DNA of 64,000 bases from the NCBI RefSeq assembly GCF_900182785.1, contig NZ_FXTS01000002.1:496001-560000 (forward strand). The letters run 5' to 3'. Below, in pieces: positions 26,122 to 34,474 of the stretch; position 1 is the stretch's first letter, and every line of letters begins with the position of its first letter. The translations under genes were made by a program, and so were the position numbers. This stretch comes from Oceanospirillum linum (GTDB lineage Bacteria; Pseudomonadota; Gammaproteobacteria; Pseudomonadales; Halomonadaceae). The notes below the pieces were generated by a model that was not told the DNA's origin, did not search any database, and saw only the letters and a list, made by a program, of their open reading frames with translations.

Positions 26122-26155
26122 ACAGGTGTCTGGTGTTCAAGCTGAGGAGTCTGCA

Positions 26156-27058
26156 GTGGTCCCCGTTAATAAAACGCTTCCGGAAGTATTAAAGAGGCGC
26201 CAATGGGGTCCTTTATTTAGGCGGTTTTTACTGTCTACCGTTCTGATGATACTGATGGCAGGGTGTTCAGGAACCACTGCATATTTTTTTTACCCGCAAA
26301 GTATTTGGCTCTCTACTCCGGAAGATGTAGGGCTACCGTATAAAAATATTATTCTTACGGCCGCCGATGGCACGCGCTTACACAGTTGGTGGCTACCGGC
26401 TCAAGGCTCATCAGGCAATACCGTTGTCCTGTATCTGCATGGCAATGCACAAAACATCAGCACTCACAGTCACAGCATCTACTGGCTTACTCAGGAAGGT
26501 GTAGACGTGCTGGCGCTGGACTATCGTGGTTTTGGTGCATCACAGGGTGAGACTTCTTTGCCGGATGTTTTTCAGGACATTGAAGCCGCAACACGTTGGG
26601 TTAAGTATCACTACCCTGAAAAACGCTTTTTTATCCTCGGGCAGAGTATTGGTGCCAGTCTGGCGGTTAACTTTGTTGCCAAAGCGGAAGGTTTTTATGA
26701 GATTGACGGGCTGGTACTTGATGCGCCGTTTGAAGGCTTTGGAACGATTGCGCGGGAGGTTACCCGTAAGAACTTTATGGCCTGGCTTATCTACCCCTTT
26801 ACCATCTTTGTGCCCGGAAGGTGGGATCCGGTCGATTTGGCTGAATCTATCTCAGTTCCAACTCTTGTAATGCATAGTAAAGATGATCAGGTTATCCCTT
26901 ATTCCCATGGTCGTTCAGTATTTAAAGCTTTAGCTGCCGGAAAAAAGAGGACTGTCTGCTGGCTTGAAAGCCGGGGAGGGCATATTGCATCTTTTAATTA
27001 CGACGCTATTCGCTCAGCAACCCTGAGATTTATGATTGAGGGTAAATGCACTGAATAG
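26156..27058 (+). CDS. alpha/beta-hydrolase lipoprotein
   Basis: A 300-residue serine hydrolase-fold protein of unknown substrate, probably anchored in the envelope. I choose GTG 26156 because GAGGAG sits 6 bases before it; the longer open frame from 26039 overlaps the DUF4105 frame. The N-terminus has Arg-rich residues, a hydrophobic stretch and a lipobox LMAGC. The hydrolase domain shows the HGNA oxyanion motif, nucleophile elbow GQSIGAS, and Asp and His candidates in SKDDQVIP and GGHIASF. It starts 34 bases after the true end of the DUF4105 frame, suggesting an operon that the upstream stops could affect. Confidence 0.85.
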   Translation: MVPVNKTLPEVLKRRQWGPLFRRFLLSTVLMILMAGCSGTTAYFFYPQSIWLSTPEDVGLPYKNIILTAADGTRLHSWWLPAQGSSGNTVVLYLHGNAQNISTHSHSIYWLTQEGVDVLALDYRGFGASQGETSLPDVFQDIEAATRWVKYHYPEKRFFILGQSIGASLAVNFVAKAEGFYEIDGLVLDAPFEGFGTIAREVTRKNFMAWLIYPFTIFVPGRWDPVDLAESISVPTLVMHSKDDQVIPYSHGRSVFKALAAGKKRTVCWLESRGGHIASFNYDAIRSATLRFMIEGKCTE

Positions 27059-27171
27059 GATTGATCCTGCAGTGCTTATTTCTTTAGAAGAGCAACTTTT
27101 AAATAAATTATTGCCACCTCTTCTGTTAAAATATTCAGATTCACTTTCGAACTGTATTTATGAGGTTTTCA

Positions 27172-27528
27172 ATGACGATTGAACGTCTGGAAGTAGGTCA
27201 GCGTATGAGCCGTATCGTTAAGCATAACGGTACTGTCTATCTGTGTGGTCAGGTTGCTGCTGATGCAAATACCGATATCAAAGAACAAACCCGCACAACA
27301 CTGGAAAAAATTGAAAAGCTGCTGATTCAGGCTGGTTCTGATAAACAGCACATGCTATCCGTGACTATCTATGTGCGTGATATGAAAGATTTCGCCGCGA
27401 TGAATGACGTTTGGGATGCTTGGGTTCCTGAAGGAGCTGCTCCGGCACGTGCATGTGTTGAGGCACGTATGGCTCGCCCTGAGTTGTTGGTGGAAATGTC
27501 GGTTGTTGCAGCTGAAATTACAGGCTAA
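27172..27528 (+). CDS. RidA family enamine/imine deaminase
   Basis: A 118-residue protein of the YjgF/RidA family, which hydrolyses reactive 2-aminoacrylate-type enamines formed by PLP enzymes. The conserved arginine motif is present in RACVEARMA near the C-terminus, as is the CGQVA segment. ATG 27172 has GAGG 6 bases upstream; the in-frame ATG at 27160 overlaps that site. The family is broad, and this sequence is not closest in pattern to the canonical RidA of enterobacteria, so the substrate is uncertain. A strong terminator follows. Confidence 0.88.
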   Translation: MTIERLEVGQRMSRIVKHNGTVYLCGQVAADANTDIKEQTRTTLEKIEKLLIQAGSDKQHMLSVTIYVRDMKDFAAMNDVWDAWVPEGAAPARACVEARMARPELLVEMSVVAAEITG

Positions 27529-27587
27529 GGGAAGCGTTGCTGATCCTTGATCAATGAGTTTTGATCTGTTGTAAGCGGCAATATCAG

Positions 27588-27617
27588 AAAGCCCGGTGTC
27601 GGATGACACCGGGCTTT
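27588..27617 (+). terminator. strong terminator after the ridA-like gene
   Basis: A 13-base arm (27588-27600) pairs perfectly with 27605-27617 around a 4-base loop, ending in a T run. The A-rich left arm means it could also serve the DUF3010 gene on the opposite strand, which ends 41 bases further on. Confidence 0.92.
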
Positions 27618-27658
27618 TTTATCTCAACCAGGCTTTTTATCTCATTGGTGCCGCTTGT

Positions 27659-28198
27659 TTAACGGTTCCAGGGATTCGGCGCCACAGGTTTCTCTTCCAT
27701 ATCAGGTGCAGCGGATTCTGATTCTTCAGCGACATCATGTTTAACATCTGATACTGCCGCACTCTTATGGACAAGAGGGTTACTTAAATAGGCAAAAGCC
27801 GTAGTAAAGGCTGGTTCCTGAAACTGCTTCAAGCCGGTTTCGCGGAAATCCACCGGCATTGGCGTTTTCTTTAACTGTTCTTTGATCTGGCTTGGGGTCA
27901 TAATCTCAACATCAACCTGAGTTAATGCCTGAAGCGCACCCTCGATCTTAAAGCCAACAGCGCCACCGGCAAATTTGCCTTTGTGGGGACGTTGACGGAT
28001 AACAACACGCTCAATTTTATAATCTTCCAGCAATTTGGCAAAAGACTGCTGGAAATAACGTATTTGTTGCTGATCATCACTGTCTTTCAGCGTAAAACGA
28101 ATTTGGCGGCAGTCAGGAATATCAAACAAGTCACCGGATTTAGAGAGCAGACAAATAAGTGCTTCGCTGCCCTTTAGTTCAACACCACAAACTTTCAT
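27659..28198 (-). CDS. DUF3010 family protein
   Basis: A 179-residue cytoplasmic protein of unknown function matching the DUF3010 pattern (start MKVCGVELKGSEA, then a VVIRQRPHKGKFAGGAVGFKIEGAL core). I chose the start at 28198 because it begins the family sequence and has a GGTG ribosome site; the longer frame adds 10 unrelated residues. The C-terminal 40 residues are acidic and proline-rich, probably disordered, and exceed the usual family length. It is divergent from nudC. Confidence 0.8.
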   Translation of the reverse strand: MKVCGVELKGSEALICLLSKSGDLFDIPDCRQIRFTLKDSDDQQQIRYFQQSFAKLLEDYKIERVVIRQRPHKGKFAGGAVGFKIEGALQALTQVDVEIMTPSQIKEQLKKTPMPVDFRETGLKQFQEPAFTTAFAYLSNPLVHKSAAVSDVKHDVAEESESAAPDMEEKPVAPNPWNR

Positions 28199-28301
28199 AA
28201 TGCACCTATAAACGAAATGTCGCGGCATTATAAACCCATTGTTACCATAAACCCATGGCTTAAAGTCAGATAAGCTATTCCTCTCTTAAACCGGAGTCTT
28301 T

Positions 28302-29141
28302 ATGCAAGCAGAACGCTTTTGTAACACCCTGGAACTACCTGCGGAGAGTTATCTGATTCTCTTTACCGGCAATGATCTGGTTACGGATGCCGCTGCAGAG
28401 CCATTGCATCGTATTGCATCGTTACTCCCTTTTTGGCAGCGCGAAAGCCTGTTGCCGGATATCCAGTGGCGTTATATCGCACACCGGCATGGTCTGCCTG
28501 TTTATTGTGCCCGCAGTTCTGAGTGGCAGTTCTGGCCGGAGCAATTTAATGGAGAGTTCAAGCGATTCAGCTTTCGTGCGTTACTGCCTCAATTGGATCA
28601 GAGCGACTTTGAGCTGATCGCTTCAGGTAGCCAGTTGCTGACCTGGGAGCAGGATCATAACTATTGCAGCCGCTGTGGCTCTAAAGCTCGTATGCATCCA
28701 TCTGAAAATGCTATGTGTTGCGACAGCTGCGGTTATCGGCAATATCCGCGTATTAACCCTTGTATTATTGCGTTAATCACCCGGGGTGATGAGGTGCTGC
28801 TGGCTCGGAACGCTAGCTTTAAGGCGGATTATTTCAGCTGTATCGCTGGTTTTATTGAGCCCGGTGAGAGTGTTGAGCAGGCTGTATCCCGTGAAATTTT
28901 TGAGGAGGTGGGTGTTACGGTAAAAAATATTCGTTATCACTCAAGTCAAAGTTGGCCTTTTCCCCATTCACTGATGTTGGGCTTTATCTGTGATTATGAT
29001 AGTGGTGATATCAAAGTAGATGGCCATGAGATTGTTGAAGCCAGATGGGGCAAACTTGATGAATTTCCATTGAAACCGGGTGGTTTTGCCATATCCGGTC
29101 AGTTGATGCAGGCTTTTGACGATGGTTTGCAGAGCTCATAA
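28302..29141 (+). CDS. nudC: NAD(H) pyrophosphatase / RNA NAD-decapping hydrolase
   Basis: Hydrolyses NADH to NMNH and AMP and removes NAD caps from RNA. The 279-residue protein has the four-cysteine zinc site (CSRCG and CCDSCGY in the middle), the Nudix box GFIEPGESVEQAVSREIFEEVG, and the NudC-specific SQSWPFPHSLMLGF downstream. All catalytic glutamates of the Nudix box are present. The ATG start is at 28302. It is divergent from the DUF3010 gene with a 103-base shared region. Confidence 0.95.
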   Translation: MQAERFCNTLELPAESYLILFTGNDLVTDAAAEPLHRIASLLPFWQRESLLPDIQWRYIAHRHGLPVYCARSSEWQFWPEQFNGEFKRFSFRALLPQLDQSDFELIASGSQLLTWEQDHNYCSRCGSKARMHPSENAMCCDSCGYRQYPRINPCIIALITRGDEVLLARNASFKADYFSCIAGFIEPGESVEQAVSREIFEEVGVTVKNIRYHSSQSWPFPHSLMLGFICDYDSGDIKVDGHEIVEARWGKLDEFPLKPGGFAISGQLMQAFDDGLQSS

Positions 29142-29154
29142 TCTTATTTTTTTG

Positions 29155-29212
29155 CTTCCCGGGATTCGCTGGTGGTGGCGGTCTGCCCGCAGACCCTGAA
29201 TTGGCCGGGAAG
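29155..29212 (+). promoter_or_regulatory. structured RNA leader upstream of the symporter gene
   Basis: CTTCCCGG (29155-29162) pairs with CCGGGAAG (29205-29212). Inside it, GGTCTG (29180-29185) pairs with CAGACC (29190-29195) around a 4-base loop. An alternative pairing exists: GGATTC (29162-29167) with GAATCC (29222-29227), which would compete with the outer stem. It lies between nudC and the symporter start at 29302. It has no T run on the plus side, so it is not a simple terminator. I do not recognise it as a known riboswitch class. Confidence 0.4.
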
Positions 29213-29301
29213 AGGGCAGGTGAATCCTGAATCTGATGGGGTGCGTATAGGTTATTAGCGACGAGCTTAAGTTTCCGTCTGATAACAAAAAGGAACCCCT
29301 G

Positions 29302-30702
29302 ATGGATAATCCATTAATCGCCATTGTTTTAATTGTTGCGCTGTTTTCTGTTCTTTTATCCCCTAAAACCAAAACGGTGGAGGGCTTTTTTCAGGGGCAC
29401 TCCGCTGACGGTCGTGCTCCGGGACTGATGACGTTAATCTTTTCTCAGGTTACCACCTGGATTTTTGCACGCTCTCTTATGAACGCTGCCATTCTCGGAT
29501 TCTATTATGGGGTTTGGGGAACCTTGGCTTATGGAGCCTATTACCTTTCCTTCTTTACCGGTGGCAGAATTATCGATCACCTGAGATTTGAGCGCGGCTA
29601 TCCTAGTGTTCAGGATTTTTTAGCGGATCGTTTTGGCAAGACAGGTACCCGCTGTTACAACACTGTCATTGGGGTGCGTCTGGTCAGTGAGGTTTTTGCC
29701 AACTTACTGGTGATTGGCCTGTTGTTTGGTGTTGCCGGAAGTCAGGCCTATACCTTAGGCATTATTGCCATCGCCTTGCTGACGCTGACTTACTCCATGA
29801 TGGGTGGGCTACACGCTTCACTGAAGACAGATTTGCTGCAGATGCTTATTTTTCTGGTGGTATTAGCCCTGTTAATGGTCAGTGCTTTCAGTAGCGGTAG
29901 CCTGAACGCTGAGCTTTTTACTTTTAAACCGTTTGAACTATCGGAGCCGGGACCTGTTCTGCTTTTGGTGGCTTTACTGCAGGTCTGGAGTTACCCGATG
30001 CATGATCCGGTGATGATGGATCGTGGATTTTTGGCCGATCGTGACACCACCCGTCGCAGTTTTTTTTATGCTGGCTGGATCAGTATTATCTGCATTTTGC
30101 TGTTTGGCTTACTGGGAGTGATGGCCGGAGCCCACGCCCTCTCCGGTGAGACTATGCAGCAGGCCCTGAATCGGATTCTGGGGGAGTTGCCGATGTTACT
30201 CTTCAGTGCTTCCTTGATTATCTCTGCGATGTCTACCCTAGATAGTGCCCTGTCAAGTTCTGCGAAGCTTGCTATTGTAGATATGAAGTTAACCGATGCC
30301 AGTTTAAAGAATGGACGGTCTGCCATGGCGATTTTTATGTTACTGGGTGTTGCTTTGGTTTTTCTCGGTAATAAAGATCTGTTCAGTGCTGTGGCGGTTA
30401 GCGGTACGGCATCTATGTATCTTGCCCCGGTTATTTTCTTTAGTTTGTGGGGGAACCGGCAGTCGATACCCGTGGCCAGCTATCTGGGGAGTTTTGTTCT
30501 GGCGTTAGTGGGGGCGGGACTCTACTTTACGGAATCCTCTGGCTACACTAACCTGCTGGGTGAGTTCCATAAGTATACCAAGTTGCTGTGGATCTCCTTA
30601 ACAGTACTCATTGGTGGTTGTGGGTTCTTTTGGTTAGGCGATAAATTGTCTGCCTCCACACTGCCAGAACATAACCTGCACACAACGGAAGAGGTAGGAT
30701 AA
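29302..30702 (+). CDS. sodium:solute symporter (SSF family)
   Basis: Inner-membrane secondary transporter of 466 residues with about 12-13 hydrophobic segments, predicted to import an organic solute with sodium. The SSF core appears as FSQVTTWIFARSLMN early on and the glycine-rich ALLTLTYSMMGGLHASLKTD region. The substrate is not readable. The usual length is 470-550, so this is a compact member. ATG 29302 follows an AAAGGAA site and a structured leader. Its stop overlaps the next start by one base (TAATG), so it is translationally linked to a metallophosphoesterase. Confidence 0.85.
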   Translation: MDNPLIAIVLIVALFSVLLSPKTKTVEGFFQGHSADGRAPGLMTLIFSQVTTWIFARSLMNAAILGFYYGVWGTLAYGAYYLSFFTGGRIIDHLRFERGYPSVQDFLADRFGKTGTRCYNTVIGVRLVSEVFANLLVIGLLFGVAGSQAYTLGIIAIALLTLTYSMMGGLHASLKTDLLQMLIFLVVLALLMVSAFSSGSLNAELFTFKPFELSEPGPVLLLVALLQVWSYPMHDPVMMDRGFLADRDTTRRSFFYAGWISIICILLFGLLGVMAGAHALSGETMQQALNRILGELPMLLFSASLIISAMSTLDSALSSSAKLAIVDMKLTDASLKNGRSAMAIFMLLGVALVFLGNKDLFSAVAVSGTASMYLAPVIFFSLWGNRQSIPVASYLGSFVLALVGAGLYFTESSGYTNLLGEFHKYTKLLWISLTVLIGGCGFFWLGDKLSASTLPEHNLHTTEEVG

Positions 30703-31583
30703 TGACAATAAAAAACTTCTTGGGGGCGGTAAACTCTTTAGATCTGGGCTGCCTGGATAAGATGGCATCGGAGGCTTCTCCGATACTGATTTTTGGTGGG
30801 CCGTACAGCAACCTTGCGGCCACCGAGGCGATAGAGCGGGCGGCACAACAGCGGAATATTCCGCCGCAACAGATCATATGTACCGGTGATATCATCGCAT
30901 ACTGCGCTGATGCGGCAGAAACGACAAGCCGGATTCAGCGTTGGGGGATTCCGGTGGTCATGGGAAACTGTGAAGAATCCATAGCAGAAGGAGCAATGGA
31001 TTGTGGTTGCGGTTTTGATGAGGGTAGCGCCTGTTCGTTGCTTTCTATTAGCTGGTATAACTATGCGCTAAAGCAGGTTAGTGATGATGCTCGCCAGTGG
31101 ATGGGGCAACTGCCCCGGAATATCCGTTTTACACTGCAGGGCCGAAACTTTCATGTGATACATGGCGGCGTTGAGCAGATTAACCGTTTTATCTTTGCTG
31201 ACAGTGATGCCTCGTTACTGGAAGAGGAGATGGCCATGACCGATGCGGATGTGGTGATTGGAGGTCATTGTGGAATTCCTTTTGCCCGACGTATCGGTGA
31301 GCGGCATTGGTTAAATGCTGGTGTGATCGGTATGCCAGCTAATGATGGTACGGCTGATAGCTGGTATATGTTGATAACACCGGGGCCGGATGCCATCAAG
31401 GTTAGCTGGCACCGGCTTTCATATCCTGCAGAGGCCAGCCAGCAGGCTATGACAGATGCGGGATTGAATACACCCTATCGGGAGGCATTGGCCAGTGGAC
31501 TCTGGCCCAGCGTAGATCTCCTGCCGGAAAGCCAGAAGGCGGTCACCGGGCAGCGTCTGGAGCTGGCAGACTATCTGATCTGA
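30702..31583 (+). CDS. metallophosphoesterase-like protein with altered metal motifs
   Basis: A calcineurin-like phosphoesterase-fold protein, 293 residues. The first motif, normally GDxHGN, reads GGPYSN (32-37), losing the Asp and His metal ligands. TGDII keeps Asp63. The usual GNHD is GNCEE (Asn89, Cys90). His154 (VIHGG) and His189 (GGHCG) remain, but the second His of GHxH is Gly191. Several cysteines cluster around 90-111 (NCEES, DCGCGF, SACS). I recall alphaproteobacterial relatives with the same GGPYSN/GNCEES pattern, so it appears to be a conserved variant family, not decay. Activity and metal are unknown. Coupling to the SSF symporter suggests it processes the imported solute or regulates uptake. 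Confidence 0.78.
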   Translation: MTIKNFLGAVNSLDLGCLDKMASEASPILIFGGPYSNLAATEAIERAAQQRNIPPQQIICTGDIIAYCADAAETTSRIQRWGIPVVMGNCEESIAEGAMDCGCGFDEGSACSLLSISWYNYALKQVSDDARQWMGQLPRNIRFTLQGRNFHVIHGGVEQINRFIFADSDASLLEEEMAMTDADVVIGGHCGIPFARRIGERHWLNAGVIGMPANDGTADSWYMLITPGPDAIKVSWHRLSYPAEASQQAMTDAGLNTPYREALASGLWPSVDLLPESQKAVTGQRLELADYLI

Positions 31584-31628
31584 CGGCCCATAAGCAAAAT
31601 TTAGCTTATCTCCGGTAATGGTGCTGCT

Positions 31629-31883
31629 TTAGCTGTCTTCCGCTATTTTCTGCATAGGTTCCTTGTTGCAGATTTTAGCGGCAAGGGCCTGTACCCGCTT
31701 ACCCATGATAAAAATGATACTGAAGGCAACGGGCCAGGCAACAACAAACGCCTGGCCCCAGCGTGATGGGAAGCCTTGGTCTATACCGGTGTTAAAGGCC
31801 GTAATCACAGCTGTCATGATAAAAACCATCAGGATAGACATCATAAAAGGTGCAACAAAGGGTAAGTATTTTTTTGGCAACAT
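31629..31883 (-). CDS. DUF2798 small membrane protein
   Basis: An 84-residue protein with two hydrophobic helices (about 8-30 and 43-62) separated by a short polar loop and ending in a charged tail. The pattern matches the DUF2798 family, whose function is unknown. It converges on the phosphoesterase gene with a 45-base gap that contains an ATAAGC/GCTTAT repeat without a T run. Confidence 0.72.
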   Translation of the reverse strand: MLPKKYLPFVAPFMMSILMVFIMTAVITAFNTGIDQGFPSRWGQAFVVAWPVAFSIIFIMGKRVQALAAKICNKEPMQKIAEDS

Positions 31884-32014
31884 AATCAGTTCTCTTTTAT
31901 GACTTAGTTGGATATCTATAATATTAGATTTTATTGATATTTAAGATGAAGGTCAATTCTGAGTATTGTACTTGGTTATTGAAGGTTTGTTGACGAAATA
32001 AAAGGCTTAGCTGT

Positions 32015-32052
32015 TGGTTTGGGTGTTACTAAGTGGTTTGGGTGTTACTAAG
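32015..32052. repeat. exact 19-bp tandem duplication
   Basis: The 19-base unit TGGTTTGGGTGTTACTAAG at 32015-32033 is repeated perfectly and directly at 32034-32052. It lies in a 251-base gap downstream of rnb and upstream of the DUF2798 gene, both on the minus strand. A replication-slippage origin is likely, and copy number may vary between strains. Confidence 0.92.
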
Positions 32053-32079
32053 CGCTTCGGGTGGCGCTGAAGCTGGTCT

Positions 32080-32110
32080 GCAGAAGACCTGATATGACCA
32101 GGTCCTCTGC
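32080..32110 (-). terminator. stem-loop downstream of rnb
   Basis: Bases 32080-32091 pair with 32099-32110 over 12 positions with one mismatch around a 7-base loop. It lies 25 bases past the rnb stop on the minus strand. There is no T run, so factor-dependent termination or 3'-end protection is as likely as intrinsic termination. Confidence 0.5.
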
Positions 32111-32134
32111 CGTGCCAGTGCCCTAATGGTGCAA

Positions 32135-34099
32135 TCAGTCTTTTGGCTTTGTGGTTTCTTCCTGGATTGGCCTGGCGATCAGGCTACGCCGTTCCTCATC
32201 CACTTTAATTAACTGAACCTTAACCTGGTCACCTAAGCGGTATCGGGTTACACCTTCGATAATCACTTGCCCCGAATTGTTATCCATTGTCATCGCTTTG
32301 CGATCTTTATGGATCATGCTGCCCGGTATAAAAGGTGCGGCGCCATTTTCCAGCAGGCGGACACGCATTCCGCCTCGGCTGATATCAAAGATCTCACCGT
32401 CAAAGACGGTTGCTTCTTCCACGGCAGGTTTCAGGAACCGGGTGTATAACCAGTGACAGGTATCGCGCTCCGCCAGACGGCTGGATTGACGCTGCTGGTC
32501 CATCAGTTCTCCGATAGCTTCATCCGGTTGTTGTGGTGCTTCTCCAGACAGAATCTGTTTGATCAATCGGTGGTTAACCATATCACTGTATTTACGGATG
32601 GGAGAGGTCCAGGTGGCGTAACCTTCCAGCCCCATTCCATAATGTGGGGCTGGCTGAGTACGAGTGTGCACATAGCCCTGGAAGCGCCGCAGACGAGCAT
32701 CAAGCCAGTCATTGCCTGCACTGATCAAGGTGCGGCGAAATGCAGCATAACCACTGAGTGAACCCAGGGTTTCGGCATCAGTCTTATACCCCTGCTCATT
32801 GGCAATAGTGACCACGTCTGCAATTTTCTCAGGCTCAAAGCCTATATGGGTGTTGTAGATGCCCGTGTTATGGCTGGAGAGAAAACGTGCAGCACTGATA
32901 TTGGCCAGTATCATGGTTTCTTCAACCAATTTGTGGGCGCTGCGACGTTGCTCAGCAAAAATAGCGGTTACCTGGCCATCGCTATCAAGCTTAAAGCGAT
33001 AATCGGGCCGGTCTTTAAAGACAACTGCATTTTCAGTTCGCCATTTCAGACTGGCTTGTGCAATGTCACCCAGGGCTTTCAGTGGTGCTTCAATCAGGGC
33101 GCTGGTTTCTGCAGTTTGTTGCAACGGCTCATCAAGCTCAAGCCAGTTCGAAACCTCATCGTAACTTAATTTTGCTTTTGAACTGATCCAGGCGGTGAAG
33201 AATTCTGGCTCACCTTCAGGTGTGCCCGCCTGATTGATCTGAATCTGGCAGCAAAGTGCCGGACGCTTTTCATTCGGTTGCAGAGAACAAAGTTCGTCAC
33301 TGAGAGTCCTGGGTAGCATCGGAATGTTGCGACCCGGAAGATAGGTCGTATAACCGCGCTCTTTCGCGATCTGGTCAACATCTGAGTCGGCTGCAACATA
33401 GGCTGAAGGATCCGCAATGGCAACAGTCAGCCGCCAGCCATTAGCGTTGGCTTCGGCATGAATGGCATCATCCATATCCCGGGTGCTTGGGCTGTCGATG
33501 GTTACCAGGGGTAAGTCTGTCAGGTCAAGGCGCGCCAGAGATTCGGGCTGAAGTTCAAAGGGGGTTTCCGTAACAGGAGCATCTGCTGACAGTTTGTGCC
33601 GTGCAAGACTGATCAGCCAGGGTAGGTTTTTATCGTCAGAAGATGCGATGCGTTGAATAATTTCAGTCTGGAATTTACCATCCCGAAGGGCATGCTTTTC
33701 CAGTAAAGCGACAACCCAATCACCTTCGTTGAACTGGTCTTTTGTCAGTGGTGCCTGGATGCTGGCATTGAGTGCGCGGTTCAGTAAGTGATGCTCAGGC
33801 ATAACCTGAAGTTTGTTCTTAAAGAAGCAAACCCGGCCAATAAAGCGAATCAGGGCGCTTTCTGAAAGGCTTTCCAGTTCGGCGGATTCCTTGCCGTCGT
33901 TGCTGACCAAGCGGGCCTGTACGCGGTCGCCGTGCAGTACTTTACGCATTTCTGGTGGCGGAACAAAGTAACTCTTGCCCTTATCTGTCTCCAAAAAGCC
34001 ATAGCTCTTTTCTGTGGCTTTAATCTGTCCCTCAATGCGGGGAGCAGACTCCTGAAGATCGTTTTTAAGTTGTTTCAGCAGTTCTAGGTTCTGTAGCAT
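32135..34099 (-). CDS. rnb: exoribonuclease II
   Basis: Processive 3'-to-5' exoribonuclease of the RNR family that degrades single-stranded RNA. The 654-residue length is close to RNase II (about 644) and far below RNase R. The N-terminus (LLKQLKNDLQ, then KATEKSYGFLETDKGKSYF) matches RNase II. Two cold-shock domains precede the RNB domain, whose catalytic aspartates are in SPSTRDMDDAIH. A C-terminal S1 domain (EATVFDGEIFDISRGGMRV) follows. The start ATG has no clear ribosome site. rraA lies 375 bases away in the opposite direction. Confidence 0.93.
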   Translation of the reverse strand: MLQNLELLKQLKNDLQESAPRIEGQIKATEKSYGFLETDKGKSYFVPPPEMRKVLHGDRVQARLVSNDGKESAELESLSESALIRFIGRVCFFKNKLQVMPEHHLLNRALNASIQAPLTKDQFNEGDWVVALLEKHALRDGKFQTEIIQRIASSDDKNLPWLISLARHKLSADAPVTETPFELQPESLARLDLTDLPLVTIDSPSTRDMDDAIHAEANANGWRLTVAIADPSAYVAADSDVDQIAKERGYTTYLPGRNIPMLPRTLSDELCSLQPNEKRPALCCQIQINQAGTPEGEPEFFTAWISSKAKLSYDEVSNWLELDEPLQQTAETSALIEAPLKALGDIAQASLKWRTENAVVFKDRPDYRFKLDSDGQVTAIFAEQRRSAHKLVEETMILANISAARFLSSHNTGIYNTHIGFEPEKIADVVTIANEQGYKTDAETLGSLSGYAAFRRTLISAGNDWLDARLRRFQGYVHTRTQPAPHYGMGLEGYATWTSPIRKYSDMVNHRLIKQILSGEAPQQPDEAIGELMDQQRQSSRLAERDTCHWLYTRFLKPAVEEATVFDGEIFDISRGGMRVRLLENGAAPFIPGSMIHKDRKAMTMDNNSGQVIIEGVTRYRLGDQVKVQLIKVDEERRSLIARPIQEETTKPKD

Positions 34100-34474
34100 G
34101 GAATCATATCTGGGCTGGTAAATAAGCTACGAATGATAGTGCCGTTGGATGACAAAACCAATATGTTTAGCAAAATAAGCTTGGCAGGGCCCTCCTGTTG
34201 CTGGTTAATAACTTCTTGATTCACTGGTAAAAATTGCAGTTGTTCTGCTAGAACTTTTTGCTCAGTGATCTTGTATTCACCCTGTGTGACAATAGTGGGG
34301 CGGGGCTTGCCCCTGAAAATAACCTCTGCTTTCTGAAAGTGGATAGGTTCCCGGCACAGGAATCGATCGCCTCAGCAATGAATAGGCAGTTATATCAAGA
34401 CAGTATGATGGCACTCATGGTTTGACTGCATCCAATGGCGAACCAACTATCATATCCAGAATGGAGTATAAAAA
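34100..34474. other. 375-base divergent gap between rnb and rraA
   Basis: No recognised gene lies here. The minus strand has an uninterrupted 95-codon frame (34087-34371) with no ATG, GTG or TTG near its start. A GGGGC/GCCCC repeat occurs around 34300. Promoters for both divergent genes must lie here but I could not place them with confidence. Confidence 0.5.
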
